Notes: generated from the sequence alone by a model not told the origin. A DNA stretch of 64,000 bases from Actinomycetales bacterium Actino_02 (GCA_001603275.1 LUYM01000023.1:124001-188000), one strand, 5' to 3'; numbered from the stretch's first letter, positions 30,421-39,793 are shown. Translations and numbers: made by a program.

Positions 30421-31674
30421 TCAGGCCTTGAACTCAGCCAGAGTGGTCTTGGCCTGATCCAGCCAGGTGGTGTAGGTGGCGATGGACTCCCGCGCCTTGT
30501 CGGCAGCCTTCGCGTCGCCCCGAGCCTCGGCCTTGGTGATCTTCTCGGTGAGCTTGGCGATCTCGGTCTCCAGCATGGCGACGGTGTCCTCGGCCCTGGC
30601 TCGCGCTTCGGGATCGGTCCGGCGCCACTCGTCCTCCTCGGCCCGACGGACGGCGGCCTCCAGGGCCTTCACCCGAGCGTCGAGGGTACGAATCTGCTCG
30701 CGAGGAACGCGCCCATACTGGTTGTACTTCTCCAGGAACGACCGGAACCCGGCGCGTCCGGCAGCCAGATCGGTGACCGGCAACAGCGTCGCCTCGGCCT
30801 CGTCCAGGAGAGCCAGCTTCGCGTCCAGGTTGACCTTGAACTCGGCATCCTGCTCGCTGAGCACCGTTGCGCGGTTGTTGAAGAAGTTGTCCTGGATGCC
30901 ACGGAATTCCGCCCACAGGGCGTCGTCCACCTCGCGCGGTGCGGCGCCCGCGGCCTTCCAGCGGGTCATCAGATCGCGGAAGGCACCGGCGGTCGCACCC
31001 CACTCGGTGGAGTCGGCCAGCTGACGGGCCTCGGCGATGATCTGTTCCTTGGCAGCCTTGGCCTGGTCTCGCTTGGCCGACTGCTCGGCGAACTGCACCT
31101 TGCGACGGCGGGTGTAAGTGGTCCGAGCCGCTGAGAAGCGGTGCCACAGCGCGTCGTCGGTGGCCCGATCGATTCGCGGCAGCGCCTTCCACTCGTCCAG
31201 CAGCGACCGGAAGCGGTTCACTCCGCCACGCCAGTCATTGCCCTGGGCCAGGGTCTCGGCCTCGGCGACCATCTTCTCTTTGGTCTCCCGAGTCGCCTCC
31301 AACTGCTTGGCCCGCTCGGCCTTGCGGGCCTCGGACTGCTCGGCGATCGCCGGAGTGAGTGCCTCAAGGCGTGCGGCCAGGGCGGCCAGATCTCCGACGG
31401 CATTCGCCGAGGCCACCGACGACTTCACCTGGTTGACACTGTGTCTGGCTTCGTCAGGAGAGAGTGCGCCACTGCTGACACGAGCTTCGAGCAGGGCTAC
31501 CTCCACCTCCAGCGCCTCGAAACGGCGGACGTAGAAGGCCATGGCCTCGTCCGCGGAAACGTCGGGGATCTGTCCAACGGCACGCTCACCGTCCGCAGTA
31601 CGGACGTAAACGGTGCCATCGGGGTCGACGCGACCGAAGTCCGCCGGGCCAGCGCTGGAGTTCATGGGCTTCAT
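30421..31674 (-). CDS. DUF349 domain protein
   Basis: A 417-residue, strongly helical and charged cytoplasmic protein. It contains repeated DUF349 units of about 70 residues with W-K-x-[LA]-P/G patterns (FRSLLDEWKALPRIDRATDDALWHRF; FRDLMTRWKAAGAAPREVDDALWAEF; a third around FRSFLEKYNQYGRVPREQ). The N-terminal 60 residues are a small beta-rich part (FGRVDPDGTVYVRTADGER). The family's function is not established. A second ATG lies three codons in. It is divergent from the MBL-fold gene and convergent with rel. Confidence 0.85.
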   Translation of the reverse strand: MKPMNSSAGPADFGRVDPDGTVYVRTADGERAVGQIPDVSADEAMAFYVRRFEALEVEVALLEARVSSGALSPDEARHSVNQVKSSVASANAVGDLAALAARLEALTPAIAEQSEARKAERAKQLEATRETKEKMVAEAETLAQGNDWRGGVNRFRSLLDEWKALPRIDRATDDALWHRFSAARTTYTRRRKVQFAEQSAKRDQAKAAKEQIIAEARQLADSTEWGATAGAFRDLMTRWKAAGAAPREVDDALWAEFRGIQDNFFNNRATVLSEQDAEFKVNLDAKLALLDEAEATLLPVTDLAAGRAGFRSFLEKYNQYGRVPREQIRTLDARVKALEAAVRRAEEDEWRRTDPEARARAEDTVAMLETEIAKLTEKITKAEARGDAKAADKARESIATYTTWLDQAKTTLAEFKA

Positions 31675-31726
31675 CTTGCCCGATTGGACGGGGTTTGTGA
31701 CAACCCTGCCAAAGCCGGACCCACGC

Positions 31727-31732
31727 TAGGCT
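31727..31732 (+). promoter_or_regulatory. -10 hexamer, leaderless promoter of the MBL-fold gene
   Basis: TAGGCT is followed by seven bases and the GTG at 31740. On the other strand TAGCGT (31728 to 31723) overlaps it and could serve the divergent DUF349 gene. Confidence 0.5.
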
Positions 31733-31739
31733 GCTGGAT

Positions 31740-32426
31740 GTGTTCCTGGCATCCTTCCCGAGCGGCGCGTGGCAGGCCAACTGCTACCTGATGGCGCTTG
31801 CTGAGAAGGCCGAATGCGTCATCATCGATCCCGGCCAGGATGCCGCCGAAATGGTCGATCGCCTGGTGGCCGAGCATGGGCTGACTCCGTCGGCTGTGCT
31901 GGCCACTCACGGGCATTTCGACCACGTTGCGGATGCGGCCACCGTCGCGGACCGCTATGGCGTCCCCGTCTACATCGACCCGGCCGATCGGCATCTGCTG
32001 GCCGACCCTGCTGCCGGCCTGGACATCGGCGGCGCAGCCATGATCCGTCAGCTCATCGGCTCGGGCATGGCAGAACCTGATGACGTCCGCGCGTACCCCG
32101 ACGGGACCTTGCCGGTGGCCGGCATCGAGATCTCCGTGCTGCCGGCGCCGGGCCACACCGCCGGTAGCGTGCTGCTGTCGGTGCCGACCCGCGAGCATCC
32201 TGGCGTCGATCGGATCGTCTTCAGTGGCGATGTTGTCTTCGCCGGATCCGTGGGACGCACCGACCTCCCAGGTGGCGACCAGTCGACGATGCTGAGAAGC
32301 TTGCGGGAGGTGGTGCTTGCGCTTCCCGAGCGCACGGCGCTGCTGCCCGGCCACGGACCGCAGACCAGCCTGGCCAACGAACGGCTCCACAATCCCTATC
32401 TGCAACCCGATTTCCTGAGGAACTGA
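31740..32426 (+). CDS. metallo-beta-lactamase fold hydrolase, glyoxalase II-like
   Basis: A 228-residue single-domain MBL-fold protein. The metal-binding motif is ATHGHFDHVADA; further ligands are the histidine in APGHTAGS, the aspartate in VFSGDVVF and the histidine in LLPGHGPQT. The close relation to small glyoxalase II-like hydrolases suggests a thioesterase activity; the substrate is not determinable. An ATG at 31738 is in the wrong frame. The stop overlaps the hisS ATG (TGATG), an arrangement seen in several actinobacteria. Confidence 0.9.
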   Translation: MFLASFPSGAWQANCYLMALAEKAECVIIDPGQDAAEMVDRLVAEHGLTPSAVLATHGHFDHVADAATVADRYGVPVYIDPADRHLLADPAAGLDIGGAAMIRQLIGSGMAEPDDVRAYPDGTLPVAGIEISVLPAPGHTAGSVLLSVPTREHPGVDRIVFSGDVVFAGSVGRTDLPGGDQSTMLRSLREVVLALPERTALLPGHGPQTSLANERLHNPYLQPDFLRN

Positions 32427-33757
32427 TGGCACGTCCCAAGCCTTTGTCCGGCTTCCCCGAGTTCACCCCGGCCGGCCGCATCGTCGAGCAACGCGTGCTG
32501 GCCAGCCTGGCCGACACGTTCGAACTGCACGGTTTCGGCTCGATCGAGACCCGTGCGGTCGAACCGATGGAGCAGCTCACCCGCAAGGGCGAGATCGACA
32601 AGGAAGTGTTCGTTGTGCGCCGGCTGCACGCCGATGCCGATGCCCCCGACGAACTGGGTTTGCACTTCGATCTGACAGTGCCGTTCGCTCGCTACGTGCT
32701 GGAGAACTCCGGTCACCTGCAGTTCCCGTTCCGCCGCTACCAGATCCAGAAGGCCTGGCGTGGCGAGCGGCCCCAGGAGGGCCGCTACCGCGAGTTCACC
32801 CAGGCTGACATCGACATCGTGGGTTCGGAGACGCTGGCCGCCCACCATGACGTCGAGCTGCCGCTGGTCACCTTGGAGGCGCTGGAGAAGCTCCACGTCG
32901 ACTTCGGCGTCCCGCAAGCGACGATGAGCGTGAACAACCGGCAGCTGTCCGAGGGCTTCTACCGAGGACTGGGCGTCGAGGACCACCTGGCCGTCCTGCA
33001 GCGGGTCGACAAGCTGGACAAGATCGGGCCGGACGCCGTGGCCCAGCTTCTGATCGATGAGGTCGGGCTGAGCCGGGCTGCTGCCGACAAGTGCCTGGCG
33101 CTGGCCGGCATCCGCAGTGCCGATGTCAGCTTCGTGGATCAGGTGCAGGCTCTGGGCGTCGAGCACCCGCTGCTCAGCGCGGGCCTGGAGCTGCTCGCGG
33201 CCGTGGTCGACGAGGCGTCGCGCCAGGTGCCCGGACGACTGGTCGCCGATCTGAAGATCGCCCGCGGCCTGGACTACTACACCGGCACGGTGTACGAGAC
33301 CACGATGGCCGGCTATGAGGCGATGGGCTCGATCTCATCGGGCGGCCGCTATGACTCGCTGGCCAGCGACGGACGCACCACCTATCCCGGCGTGGGCCTC
33401 AGCATCGGGGTGAGCCGGATCCTGGTGCCATTGGTCGGCAAGGGAATCCTCACCGCGTCCCGCTCGGTGCCCACCTGCGTCCTGGTGGCCGTCGACTCCG
33501 AAGAGACCCGCAGTGCGGCGATCGCCACCGCAGCCCGGTTGCGGGCGCGGGGGATTGCCTGCGAGGTGGCCCCCAAGGCCGACAAGTTCGGCAAGCAGAT
33601 TCGCTACGCCGACCGGCGGGGGATCCCGTTCGTCTGGTTCTCCGGCGACGAGGTCAAGGACATTCGCAGCGGCGAGCAGGTTCCGGCCGATCCGGACGCC
33701 TGGCTGCCGCCGGCAACCGACCTGCGCCCAATGGTCGTAAAATCGCCCTCGGCCTGA
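32426..33757 (+). CDS. hisS: histidyl-tRNA synthetase
   Basis: Class II aminoacyl-tRNA synthetase (443 aa) charging tRNA-His. Motif 2 is in RYQIQKAWRGERPQEGRYREFTQ; the histidine-specific segments are LKIARGLDYYTGTVYE and SSGGRYDSL. Motif 3 is VGLSIGVSRIL. The anticodon-binding domain starts near residue 350 (TCVLVAVDSEE). It follows the MBL-fold gene by a one-base overlap and runs into aspS 30 bases later. Confidence 0.96.
   Translation: MARPKPLSGFPEFTPAGRIVEQRVLASLADTFELHGFGSIETRAVEPMEQLTRKGEIDKEVFVVRRLHADADAPDELGLHFDLTVPFARYVLENSGHLQFPFRRYQIQKAWRGERPQEGRYREFTQADIDIVGSETLAAHHDVELPLVTLEALEKLHVDFGVPQATMSVNNRQLSEGFYRGLGVEDHLAVLQRVDKLDKIGPDAVAQLLIDEVGLSRAAADKCLALAGIRSADVSFVDQVQALGVEHPLLSAGLELLAAVVDEASRQVPGRLVADLKIARGLDYYTGTVYETTMAGYEAMGSISSGGRYDSLASDGRTTYPGVGLSIGVSRILVPLVGKGILTASRSVPTCVLVAVDSEETRSAAIATAARLRARGIACEVAPKADKFGKQIRYADRRGIPFVWFSGDEVKDIRSGEQVPADPDAWLPPATDLRPMVVKSPSA
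33738..33743 (+). promoter_or_regulatory. -10 hexamer of aspS
   Basis: TAAAAT in the last codons of hisS predicts a leader of about 38 bases before the GTG of aspS, with a GGAAAGGA ribosome site. AspS may therefore be made both from the hisS transcript and from its own promoter. Confidence 0.4.
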
Positions 33758-33787
33758 TTCGAAGGCCCCGGAAAGGACATTGCACTC

Positions 33788-35581
33788 GTGATTCGCACTC
33801 ATCAGGCCGGAACGCTGCGCACTGAGCAGGTCGGCACCTCCGTCACCCTGGCCGGTTGGGTGGCCAAGCGTCGAGATCTGGGCGGAGTGGCCTTCCTCGA
33901 CCTGCGCGACGCCAGCGGAATCGTCCAGGTGGTCGTCCGCGACGACATCTTGGAGTCCAGCGGGGCGCACGCGTTGCGAAACGAGTACTGCATCGCCGTG
34001 ACCGGCGTGGTCGAGGAGCGTTCGGCCGACACGGTGAACCCGAACCTGGCCACCGGTCAGGTCGAGGTCGCCGCCAGTTCGCTGGAGGTGCTCAACCCGT
34101 CCGCGCCGCTGCCCTTCCAGCTGGACGAGCGCAGCAGTGTGAACGAGGACGCTCGGCTGAAGTACCGCTACCTGGATCTGCGCCGGCAGCGGATGCACGA
34201 TGCCATGGTGCTCCGCTCGTCGGTTACGCACACGATTCGCGAGGTGCTGGCCGGTCTGGACTTCTACGACATCGAGACCCCGACCTTGACCCGCTCCACG
34301 CCGGAGGGTGCTCGCGACTTCGTCGTGCCCGCCCGGCTGCATCCCGGCGCCTGGTATGCGCTGCCGCAGAGCCCACAGCTGTTCAAGCAGTTGCTGATGG
34401 TGGGCGGGATGGAGCGCTACTACCAGATCGCCCGCTGCTACCGCGACGAGGACTTCCGCGCCGACCGGCAGCCGGAGTTCACCCAGCTCGACATCGAGAT
34501 GAGCTTCGTCGACCAGGACGACGTGATTGCCGTCGCCGAGAAGGTGATGGCGGCCTGTTGGGCGCTGATCGGCGTCGAGCTGCCGACTCCGCTGCCACGG
34601 ATGACCTGGGCCGACGCCATGGACAACTACGGCTCGGACAAGCCGGACTTGCGCTTCGACAACAAGATCCGCGAGCTGACCAGCTTCTTCGCCGACACCC
34701 CGTTCCGGGTGTTCCAGGCCGAGTACGTCGGCGCTGTGGTCATGCCCGGTGGCGGCTCCCAGCCGCGGCGCACCTTCGACGCCTGGCAGGAGTGGGCAAA
34801 GCAGCGCGGAGCCAAGGGCCTGGCCTATGTCACCATCGATGAGCACGGCGAGCTCGGCGGTCCGGTGGCCAAGAACATCTCCGAGACCGAGCGGGCCGGC
34901 CTTGCCGCCGCCATGGACGCTCAGCCCGGTGACTGCATCTTCTTCGGTGCCGGACGGCGCGAGGCCACCCAAGAACTGCTCGGCGCGACCCGGCTGGAGA
35001 TCGCCCGCCGCTGCGGTCTGATCGACGAGAACACGTGGTCGTTCCTCTGGGTTGTCGACGCTCCGATGTTCAAGCTGCGCGAGGACGCCGAGGCGTCCGG
35101 CGACGTGGCCGTCGCCGGCGGCAAGTACACCGCCGTCCACCACGCCTTCACCTCGCCCAAGCCGGAGTCGCTGGCCACCTTCGACACCGACCCGGCCTCG
35201 GCACTGAGCTACGGCTACGACTTCATCTGCAACGGCAATGAGGTGGGTGGCGGCTCGATCCGTATCCACCGCCGCGACGTGCAGGAGCGCGTGTTCACGG
35301 TGATGGGGTTGAGCCCCGAGGAGGCGCAGGAGAAGTTCGGCTTCCTGCTGGAGGCTTTCGCCTTCGGCGCCCCGCCGCACGGCGGAATCGCCTTCGGCCT
35401 GGACCGGCTGGTCATGCTGCTGGGCGGCTTCGACACGATTCGTGACGTGATCGCCTTCCCGAAGTCCGGTGGTGGCTTCGATCCACTGACCTCGGCCCCG
35501 GCGCCGATCAGCGCTCAGCAGCGCAAGGAGGCCGGCGTCGACTTCGTCCCGAAGCCGAAGGTGGACGCCCCCACCGCCTGA
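33788..35581 (+). CDS. aspS: aspartyl-tRNA synthetase
   Basis: Class IIb synthetase (597 aa, the bacterial long form). N-terminal OB-fold anticodon domain (about 1-105: [23 protein letters not shown]), catalytic core with motif 1, motif 2 in [20 protein letters not shown], the bacterial GAD insertion (about 290-410), and motif 3 in [13 protein letters not shown]. The [12 protein letters not shown] segment is typical. Whether it also charges tRNA-Asn cannot be settled here. Start GTG at 33788. Confidence 0.96.
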   Translation: MIRTHQAGTLRTEQVGTSVTLAGWVAKRRDLGGVAFLDLRDASGIVQVVVRDDILESSGAHALRNEYCIAVTGVVEERSADTVNPNLATGQVEVAASSLEVLNPSAPLPFQLDERSSVNEDARLKYRYLDLRRQRMHDAMVLRSSVTHTIREVLAGLDFYDIETPTLTRSTPEGARDFVVPARLHPGAWYALPQSPQLFKQLLMVGGMERYYQIARCYRDEDFRADRQPEFTQLDIEMSFVDQDDVIAVAEKVMAACWALIGVELPTPLPRMTWADAMDNYGSDKPDLRFDNKIRELTSFFADTPFRVFQAEYVGAVVMPGGGSQPRRTFDAWQEWAKQRGAKGLAYVTIDEHGELGGPVAKNISETERAGLAAAMDAQPGDCIFFGAGRREATQELLGATRLEIARRCGLIDENTWSFLWVVDAPMFKLREDAEASGDVAVAGGKYTAVHHAFTSPKPESLATFDTDPASALSYGYDFICNGNEVGGGSIRIHRRDVQERVFTVMGLSPEEAQEKFGFLLEAFAFGAPPHGGIAFGLDRLVMLLGGFDTIRDVIAFPKSGGGFDPLTSAPAPISAQQRKEAGVDFVPKPKVDAPTA

Positions 35582-35590
35582 TCCAACAAG

Positions 35591-35641
35591 CGCAAAGTGG
35601 ACAGTTCTGGCGGGTAGCGCCGAAGAACTGTCCACTTTGCG
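35591..35641. terminator. 18-bp perfect inverted repeat between aspS and padR
   Basis: The 18-base arms 35591-35608 (from CGCAAAGTGGACAG) and 35624-35641 (to CTGTCCACTTTGCG) are perfectly complementary around a 15-base spacer that can itself fold as GGCG/CGCC. The element fills the gap between convergent stops. It may be a bidirectional terminator or a copy of a dispersed palindromic repeat. There is no T-run after it. Confidence 0.7.
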
Positions 35642-35646
35642 TCTGT

Positions 35647-36369
35647 CTAGCGCAGGTCGTCGCCGTTCGGGACGTCGTCGGAGCCGGCCAGCAGCGCGTA
35701 GAGCTTGCGCCGGGCCTCAGCGATGACCTTGGCGGCGGCCTCGACCTCGGCGACGCTGGCGTTGCGGGTGAACTCCCTGGCAGCACCGGCCAGCCGGGCG
35801 TACTCCTGCCACAGGGCGCCAACCTGGCTGGGGTTCCAGTCAGCCATGGCGTCGTTGACGACCTGCCACGGGGGAGTCTCCACCTGGCTGGCCTCCTGCT
35901 TGCCGACCTCGGTCAGCCGGAATGCCTTCTGGCCGTCGTTGTCGAAGGCCTCGATCAGTCCTTCGTCTTCCAGCTGAGACAGTGCCGGGTAGACCGCCCC
36001 CGGGCTCGGACGCCAGGCTCCAGCCGTCCGGTCGGACAGCGTCTGCATGATCTGGTATCCGTTCAGCGGGCCTTCGATCAGCAGTGCAAGGATGGACGTG
36101 CGGACGTGCCCGCGGCGTCCGCGTCCTCGGCCGCGCGGCCCCATCGGCCCGCCCGGGCCGAGCGGCCCGCCAGGACCCATGGCGCCACCGGGGCCGAACG
36201 GCCCGGTCGGGCCGAAGGCGCCGCCGGGCCCAAACGCTCCGCCAGGACCAAATGCGCCGGCCCAGTCGCCCCGTCCATCCCAGCCGCGCTCGCGTCGGCG
36301 GGCTCGGCCGCGATGGCGTCCATCATCAGGTTCGTCCCAGAAGGGACCGTCGTTTCGGGTGCTCATCAT
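35647..36369 (-). CDS. PadR family transcriptional regulator with Gly-Pro-rich N-terminus
   Basis: A 240-residue repressor-type protein. The winged helix (about 90-165) reads [22 protein letters not shown] and [19 protein letters not shown], both diagnostic for PadR; a helical dimerisation tail follows. Residues about 38-86 are tandem FGPGGA/GPGG units of collagen-like composition, unusual for the family. Start ATG at 36369 (or 36366) has an AGGAG ribosome site six bases upstream. It is divergent from rarA. A palindrome overlapping its own predicted start suggests autoregulation. Confidence 0.9.
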   Translation of the reverse strand: MMSTRNDGPFWDEPDDGRHRGRARRRERGWDGRGDWAGAFGPGGAFGPGGAFGPTGPFGPGGAMGPGGPLGPGGPMGPRGRGRGRRGHVRTSILALLIEGPLNGYQIMQTLSDRTAGAWRPSPGAVYPALSQLEDEGLIEAFDNDGQKAFRLTEVGKQEASQVETPPWQVVNDAMADWNPSQVGALWQEYARLAGAAREFTRNASVAEVEAAAKVIAEARRKLYALLAGSDDVPNGDDLR

Positions 36370-36400
36370 GAGCTCCTTTCGTGTGTTCTACGTAACGTCG

Positions 36401-36412
36401 TCGATATATCGA
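36401..36412. promoter_or_regulatory. candidate PadR operator palindrome
   Basis: TCGATATATCGA is a perfect 12-base palindrome and the most AT-rich patch in the divergent padR-rarA gap. It lies just downstream of a minus-strand -10 (TACTCT, 36417 to 36412), covering the predicted padR transcription start. PadR proteins usually bind such short AT-cored palindromes near their own gene. Confidence 0.6.
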
Positions 36413-36459
36413 GAGTATGTCGCGTGTTGGGTGAAGTCAAGGACGTCCGCGCGGCGGTG

Positions 36460-36465
36460 TAGCGT
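36460..36465 (+). promoter_or_regulatory. -10 hexamer, leaderless promoter of rarA
   Basis: TAGCGT is followed by six bases and the GTG at 36472, so the mRNA should start on the start codon. The site lies 48 bases from the candidate PadR operator, so control by PadR is less direct on this side. Confidence 0.5.
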
Positions 36466-36471
36466 CGCCGC

Positions 36472-37833
36472 GTGGACACCGATCTCTTCGGCAACCCGGA
36501 GCCGCAGACCCCCGCCGACCTCGGCGGATCACTCAGCGGGCTGAGCCATGCCTCGGTGCCGCTGGCCGTGCGGCTGCGTCCGCGCAGCATCGACGAAATC
36601 GTGGGGCAGCAGCACCTGCTCGGGCCTGGATCACCGCTGCGCCGGCTGGTCGAGGGCAGCACGGCCATGTCGGTCTTCCTGTGGGGGCCGCCCGGCGTGG
36701 GCAAGACCACGATCGCGGCCGTGGTGGCTGCGGCCGGCGGACGCCGCTTCGTGGAGCTGTCTGCGGTGACGGCCGGGGTGAAGGAGGTCCGGGCCGCGCT
36801 GGCCGAGGCGAAGGCCCAGCTGGCCAGGGGAGTGCCCACGGTGCTGTTCGTGGACGAGGTGCACCGCTTCTCCAAGGCCCAGCAGGACGTGCTGCTGCCG
36901 GCCGTGGAGAACCGGCTGGTCACCTTGATCGCGGCCACCACCGAGAACCCGTCGTTCTCGGTGATCTCCCCGCTGCTGAGCCGCTCACTCCTGCTCACCC
37001 TGAAGCCGCTGGAGGAGACCGAGCTGTCGGCGCTGCTGGATCGCGCACTCAGTGACGAGCGGGGCCTGGCCGGCGCCTTCCAGCTCTCCGCAGAAGCGCG
37101 GTCCGATCTGCTCCGGTTCGCCGGTGGCGACGCCCGTCGGGTGCTGACCTACCTCGAGGAGTCCGCAGCCGGCGCCCAGGCCATGGGGGTGACCGAGATC
37201 ACCACCGAGGTGGTGGCCGCGGCCGTCGATCGGGCCGCCGTCCGCTATGACCGCTCCGGCGACCAGCACTACGACGTGATCAGCGCGTTCATCAAGAGTG
37301 TGCGCGGCTCGGACGTCCAGGCCGGCCTGCACTACCTGGCCCGGATGCTCGAGGCCGGCGAGGACCCGCGGTTCATCGCCCGGCGGCTGATCATCCTGGC
37401 CAGTGAGGACATTGGGATGGCTGCCCCTTCGGTGCTGCAGACCTGTGTGGCCGCCGCGCAGGCGGTGGCCCTGATCGGCATGCCCGAAGCCCGGATCAAC
37501 CTGGCCCAGGCTGTGGTGGCCTGTGCGATGGCCCCCAAGTCGAATGCCGTGATCGTGGGCATCGACGCCGCGCTGGCCGACGTCCGGGCCGGACGGATCG
37601 GCACCGTGCCACCGCACCTGCGCGATGCGCACTACTCCGGCGCCAAGGAATACGGGCATGGCAAGGGCTACCAGTACGCGCACGACGCCGAGCACGGCGT
37701 CGCGGCCCAGCAGTACCTCCCCGATGAACTTGCCGACGTCCGCTACTACCGTCCGACAGGACACGGAAACGAGGCCGGGCTGGTCGAGCGGCTGGAGATG
37801 CTCGAGCACCTGCTGGGCCGTAATCCGGAATGA
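36472..37833 (+). CDS. rarA: replication-associated recombination protein A (RarA/MgsA)
   Basis: AAA+ ATPase (453 aa) that acts at stalled replication forks, related to clamp loaders and RuvB. Walker A is [14 protein letters not shown], Walker B is [15 protein letters not shown], sensor 1 is [10 protein letters not shown] and the arginine finger follows in LLSRSLL. The C-terminal part (about 250-450) is the RarA tetramerisation domain: [23 protein letters not shown], and [18 protein letters not shown]. Start GTG at 36472 supported by the promoter spacing. Confidence 0.95.
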   Translation: MDTDLFGNPEPQTPADLGGSLSGLSHASVPLAVRLRPRSIDEIVGQQHLLGPGSPLRRLVEGSTAMSVFLWGPPGVGKTTIAAVVAAAGGRRFVELSAVTAGVKEVRAALAEAKAQLARGVPTVLFVDEVHRFSKAQQDVLLPAVENRLVTLIAATTENPSFSVISPLLSRSLLLTLKPLEETELSALLDRALSDERGLAGAFQLSAEARSDLLRFAGGDARRVLTYLEESAAGAQAMGVTEITTEVVAAAVDRAAVRYDRSGDQHYDVISAFIKSVRGSDVQAGLHYLARMLEAGEDPRFIARRLIILASEDIGMAAPSVLQTCVAAAQAVALIGMPEARINLAQAVVACAMAPKSNAVIVGIDAALADVRAGRIGTVPPHLRDAHYSGAKEYGHGKGYQYAHDAEHGVAAQQYLPDELADVRYYRPTGHGNEAGLVERLEMLEHLLGRNPE

Positions 37834-37853
37834 TCACCGACAACAGATAGTTG

Positions 37854-39356
37854 ATGACGCACGTGACCTCTCCCAAGAGCGCCTGGCCCGCCCTATGGGC
37901 GCTGGTGGTCGGCTTCTTCATGATCCTGGTCGACACCACCATCGTTTCGGTGGCCAATCCGCGGATCATGAAGGGCCTGGACACCGACATCAACTCGGTG
38001 ATCTGGGTGACCAGCGCCTACCTCCTGGCCTACGCGGTGCCGCTGCTGGTCACCGGCCGGCTCGGTGACCGGTTCGGGCCGAAGCGGATCTACCTGATTG
38101 GGCTGGTGATCTTCACGCTGGCATCCGCCTGGTGCGGCGCCTCGACGTCCATCGAGATGCTGATCGCGGCTCGCGCCGTCCAGGGTCTGGGCGCATCGCT
38201 GCTCACCCCGCAGACCATGGCCGTGATCACTCGGACCTTCCCGCCGCAGTCCCGCGGTCAGGCCATGAGCCTGTGGGGTGCCACGGCCGCGGTAGCCACC
38301 CTGGTCGGCCCGATCCTGGGCGGGTTCCTGGTGGATGCCCTGGGCTGGCAGTGGATCTTCTTCGTGAACGTCCCGGTGGGCGTGGTCGGCTTCATCCTGG
38401 CCTGGCGGCTGGTGCCGCACCTGGAGACCCACTCGCACCATTTCGACCTGCCCGGTGTGGCCCTGTGGGCGGTGGGAATGTTCGCCCTGGTGTTCGGGAT
38501 CCAGGAGGGGCAGAGTCACCAGTGGGGACAGCTCTGGGGTCCGATCATGATCTGGGAGGTCATCGCCTTCGGCGTGGTCGTCCTGGGCGTCTTCGTCTGG
38601 TGGCAGCGGGTGGGACGCGGTGAGCCGCTGCTGCCGCTGGATCTGTTCCGTGTCCGCAACTTCGCGCTGGGCAACCTGGCCATCGGACTGGTCGGGCTGG
38701 CCGTGACCTCGAACTCGCTGCCGCTGGTCTTCTACTACCAGCTGGTCCTGGGCTTCAGCCCGACCCGCGCTGCCCTGCAGCTGGTGCCGATGGCGCTGCT
38801 GTCTGGTGCCTTGGCTCCGCTGGTGGGACGGCTCGTCGACCGCTACCCGGCCCGCTACCTGGCCACTGCCGGACTGGCCACCATGGCCATCGCCATGGGC
38901 TGGTATGCCCTGTGGTTGGTGCCCGATGAGTCGCTGTGGTGGCGGCTGCTGCTGCCCAGCGCTCTGATGGGGATCGGCAGTGCGTTCACCTGGTCGCCGA
39001 TCGGCGTCACCGCCACCCGAGACCTGGCCCCGCAGAATGCCGGCGCCGGCTCCGGTGTGTACAACTCGGTGCGTCAAGTGGGCTCGGTGCTGGGTAGTGC
39101 GGCCATCGCGGCGCTGATCCAGGCGCAGTTGGCCATGTTGCTGCCCGGCGGCGGTCAGGCGGCGAGTTCGGCGGAGTCGTCCGGCCAGCTGCCACCCATG
39201 CTGCAGGCTGGATTCGCCCAGGCCATGGCCAACAGCATGCTGTTGCCGGCCGCGGCAGCCCTGGTCGGAGCGATCGTGGCCGCCTTCTTCGCCATCAGTG
39301 GTGGCGAGCGGCACCACCGGAAGGTCCCCGCGGTGCCGGGTGCGAGCGTGCACTAG
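37854..39356 (+). CDS. MFS drug:H+ antiporter, DHA2 type
   Basis: A 500-residue transporter with 14 predicted helices, typical of the DHA2 (EmrB/QacA) family of exporters. Motif A-like GRLGDRFGPKRIY lies between helices 2 and 3. VDTTIVSVANPRI in helix 1 matches the D1 motif of 14-helix drug exporters. GPILGGFLVDALGWQWIFFVNVPVG is motif C and its following loop. Substrate unknown. The adjacent padR gene could control it, since PadR regulators often govern exporters, but rarA lies between them. Start ATG at 37854; a TTG one codon earlier is less likely. Confidence 0.92.
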   Translation: MTHVTSPKSAWPALWALVVGFFMILVDTTIVSVANPRIMKGLDTDINSVIWVTSAYLLAYAVPLLVTGRLGDRFGPKRIYLIGLVIFTLASAWCGASTSIEMLIAARAVQGLGASLLTPQTMAVITRTFPPQSRGQAMSLWGATAAVATLVGPILGGFLVDALGWQWIFFVNVPVGVVGFILAWRLVPHLETHSHHFDLPGVALWAVGMFALVFGIQEGQSHQWGQLWGPIMIWEVIAFGVVVLGVFVWWQRVGRGEPLLPLDLFRVRNFALGNLAIGLVGLAVTSNSLPLVFYYQLVLGFSPTRAALQLVPMALLSGALAPLVGRLVDRYPARYLATAGLATMAIAMGWYALWLVPDESLWWRLLLPSALMGIGSAFTWSPIGVTATRDLAPQNAGAGSGVYNSVRQVGSVLGSAAIAALIQAQLAMLLPGGGQAASSAESSGQLPPMLQAGFAQAMANSMLLPAAAALVGAIVAAFFAISGGERHHRKVPAVPGASVH

Positions 39357-39359
39357 GCT
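39354..39359 (+). promoter_or_regulatory. -10 hexamer formed partly by the MFS stop codon
   Basis: TAGGCT begins with the TAG stop of the MFS gene. Six bases later a GTG opens a 4-codon ORF (39366-39380), so the predicted transcript again starts on a start codon. The DUF948 gene follows 18 bases after that ORF with a GAGGT ribosome site. Confidence 0.5.
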
Positions 39360-39365
39360 TCACCA

Positions 39366-39380
39366 GTGATCTTCGTCTGA
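39366..39380 (+). CDS. predicted leaderless 4-codon ORF ahead of the DUF948 gene
   Basis: GTG ATC TTC GTC TGA (MIFV) lies at exact leaderless spacing from TAGGCT and ends 17 bases before the next start. Such a short frame can occur by chance; only the promoter spacing supports it. Confidence 0.25.
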   Translation: MIFV

Positions 39381-39397
39381 GAAATGCGAGGTAGCCA

Positions 39398-39793
39398 ATG
39401 TCTGTCGGAGAGGTCGCCGGCCTGATCGCTGCGGTAGCCGCAGTTGCCCTGGTCGGGTTCAGCGCCGTGCCGCTGCTGAAGCTGGGTCGCGTCTTGGAGG
39501 AGTTGCGGTTGGCCGTCCGCGACGTCGGTCACAACTCCGTGCCGATCCTGGTCGAGTTGAAAAACACGGTCAGCGCCACCAATGACGAACTCGGCAAGCT
39601 GAGCCTGGTCACTGAGGACGTGGCCAAGGTGAGCGCGAACGCCTCGGTGGTGACCCAGAACGCAGCCCAGCTGTCGACGCTGTTCACCTCAACCCTGGGT
39701 GGTCCGCTGATCAAGACTGCGGCCTTCACTTACGGCGTCCGTCAGGCTGTCACCGGCAAGAAGCCGGCCGCGACCAAGAAGAGGGGCAAGTGA
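39398..39793 (+). CDS. DUF948 domain protein
   Basis: A 131-residue protein with one N-terminal transmembrane helix (about 6-28) and a helical extramembrane part of repeated V-x-x-N/D spacing (VELKNTVSATNDELGKLSLVTEDVAKVS), matching DUF948. The family often sits ahead of alaS in actinobacteria; its role is unknown. A GCGAGGTAG ribosome site precedes the ATG. The stop overlaps the next ATG by one base. Confidence 0.82.
   Translation: MSVGEVAGLIAAVAAVALVGFSAVPLLKLGRVLEELRLAVRDVGHNSVPILVELKNTVSATNDELGKLSLVTEDVAKVSANASVVTQNAAQLSTLFTSTLGGPLIKTAAFTYGVRQAVTGKKPAATKKRGK

Noticed and set aside
36047-36544. Proline/glycine-rich plus-strand frames over padR and the start of rarA
   Set aside because: They are translations of the repetitive padR N-terminal coding region in the wrong frames or strand.
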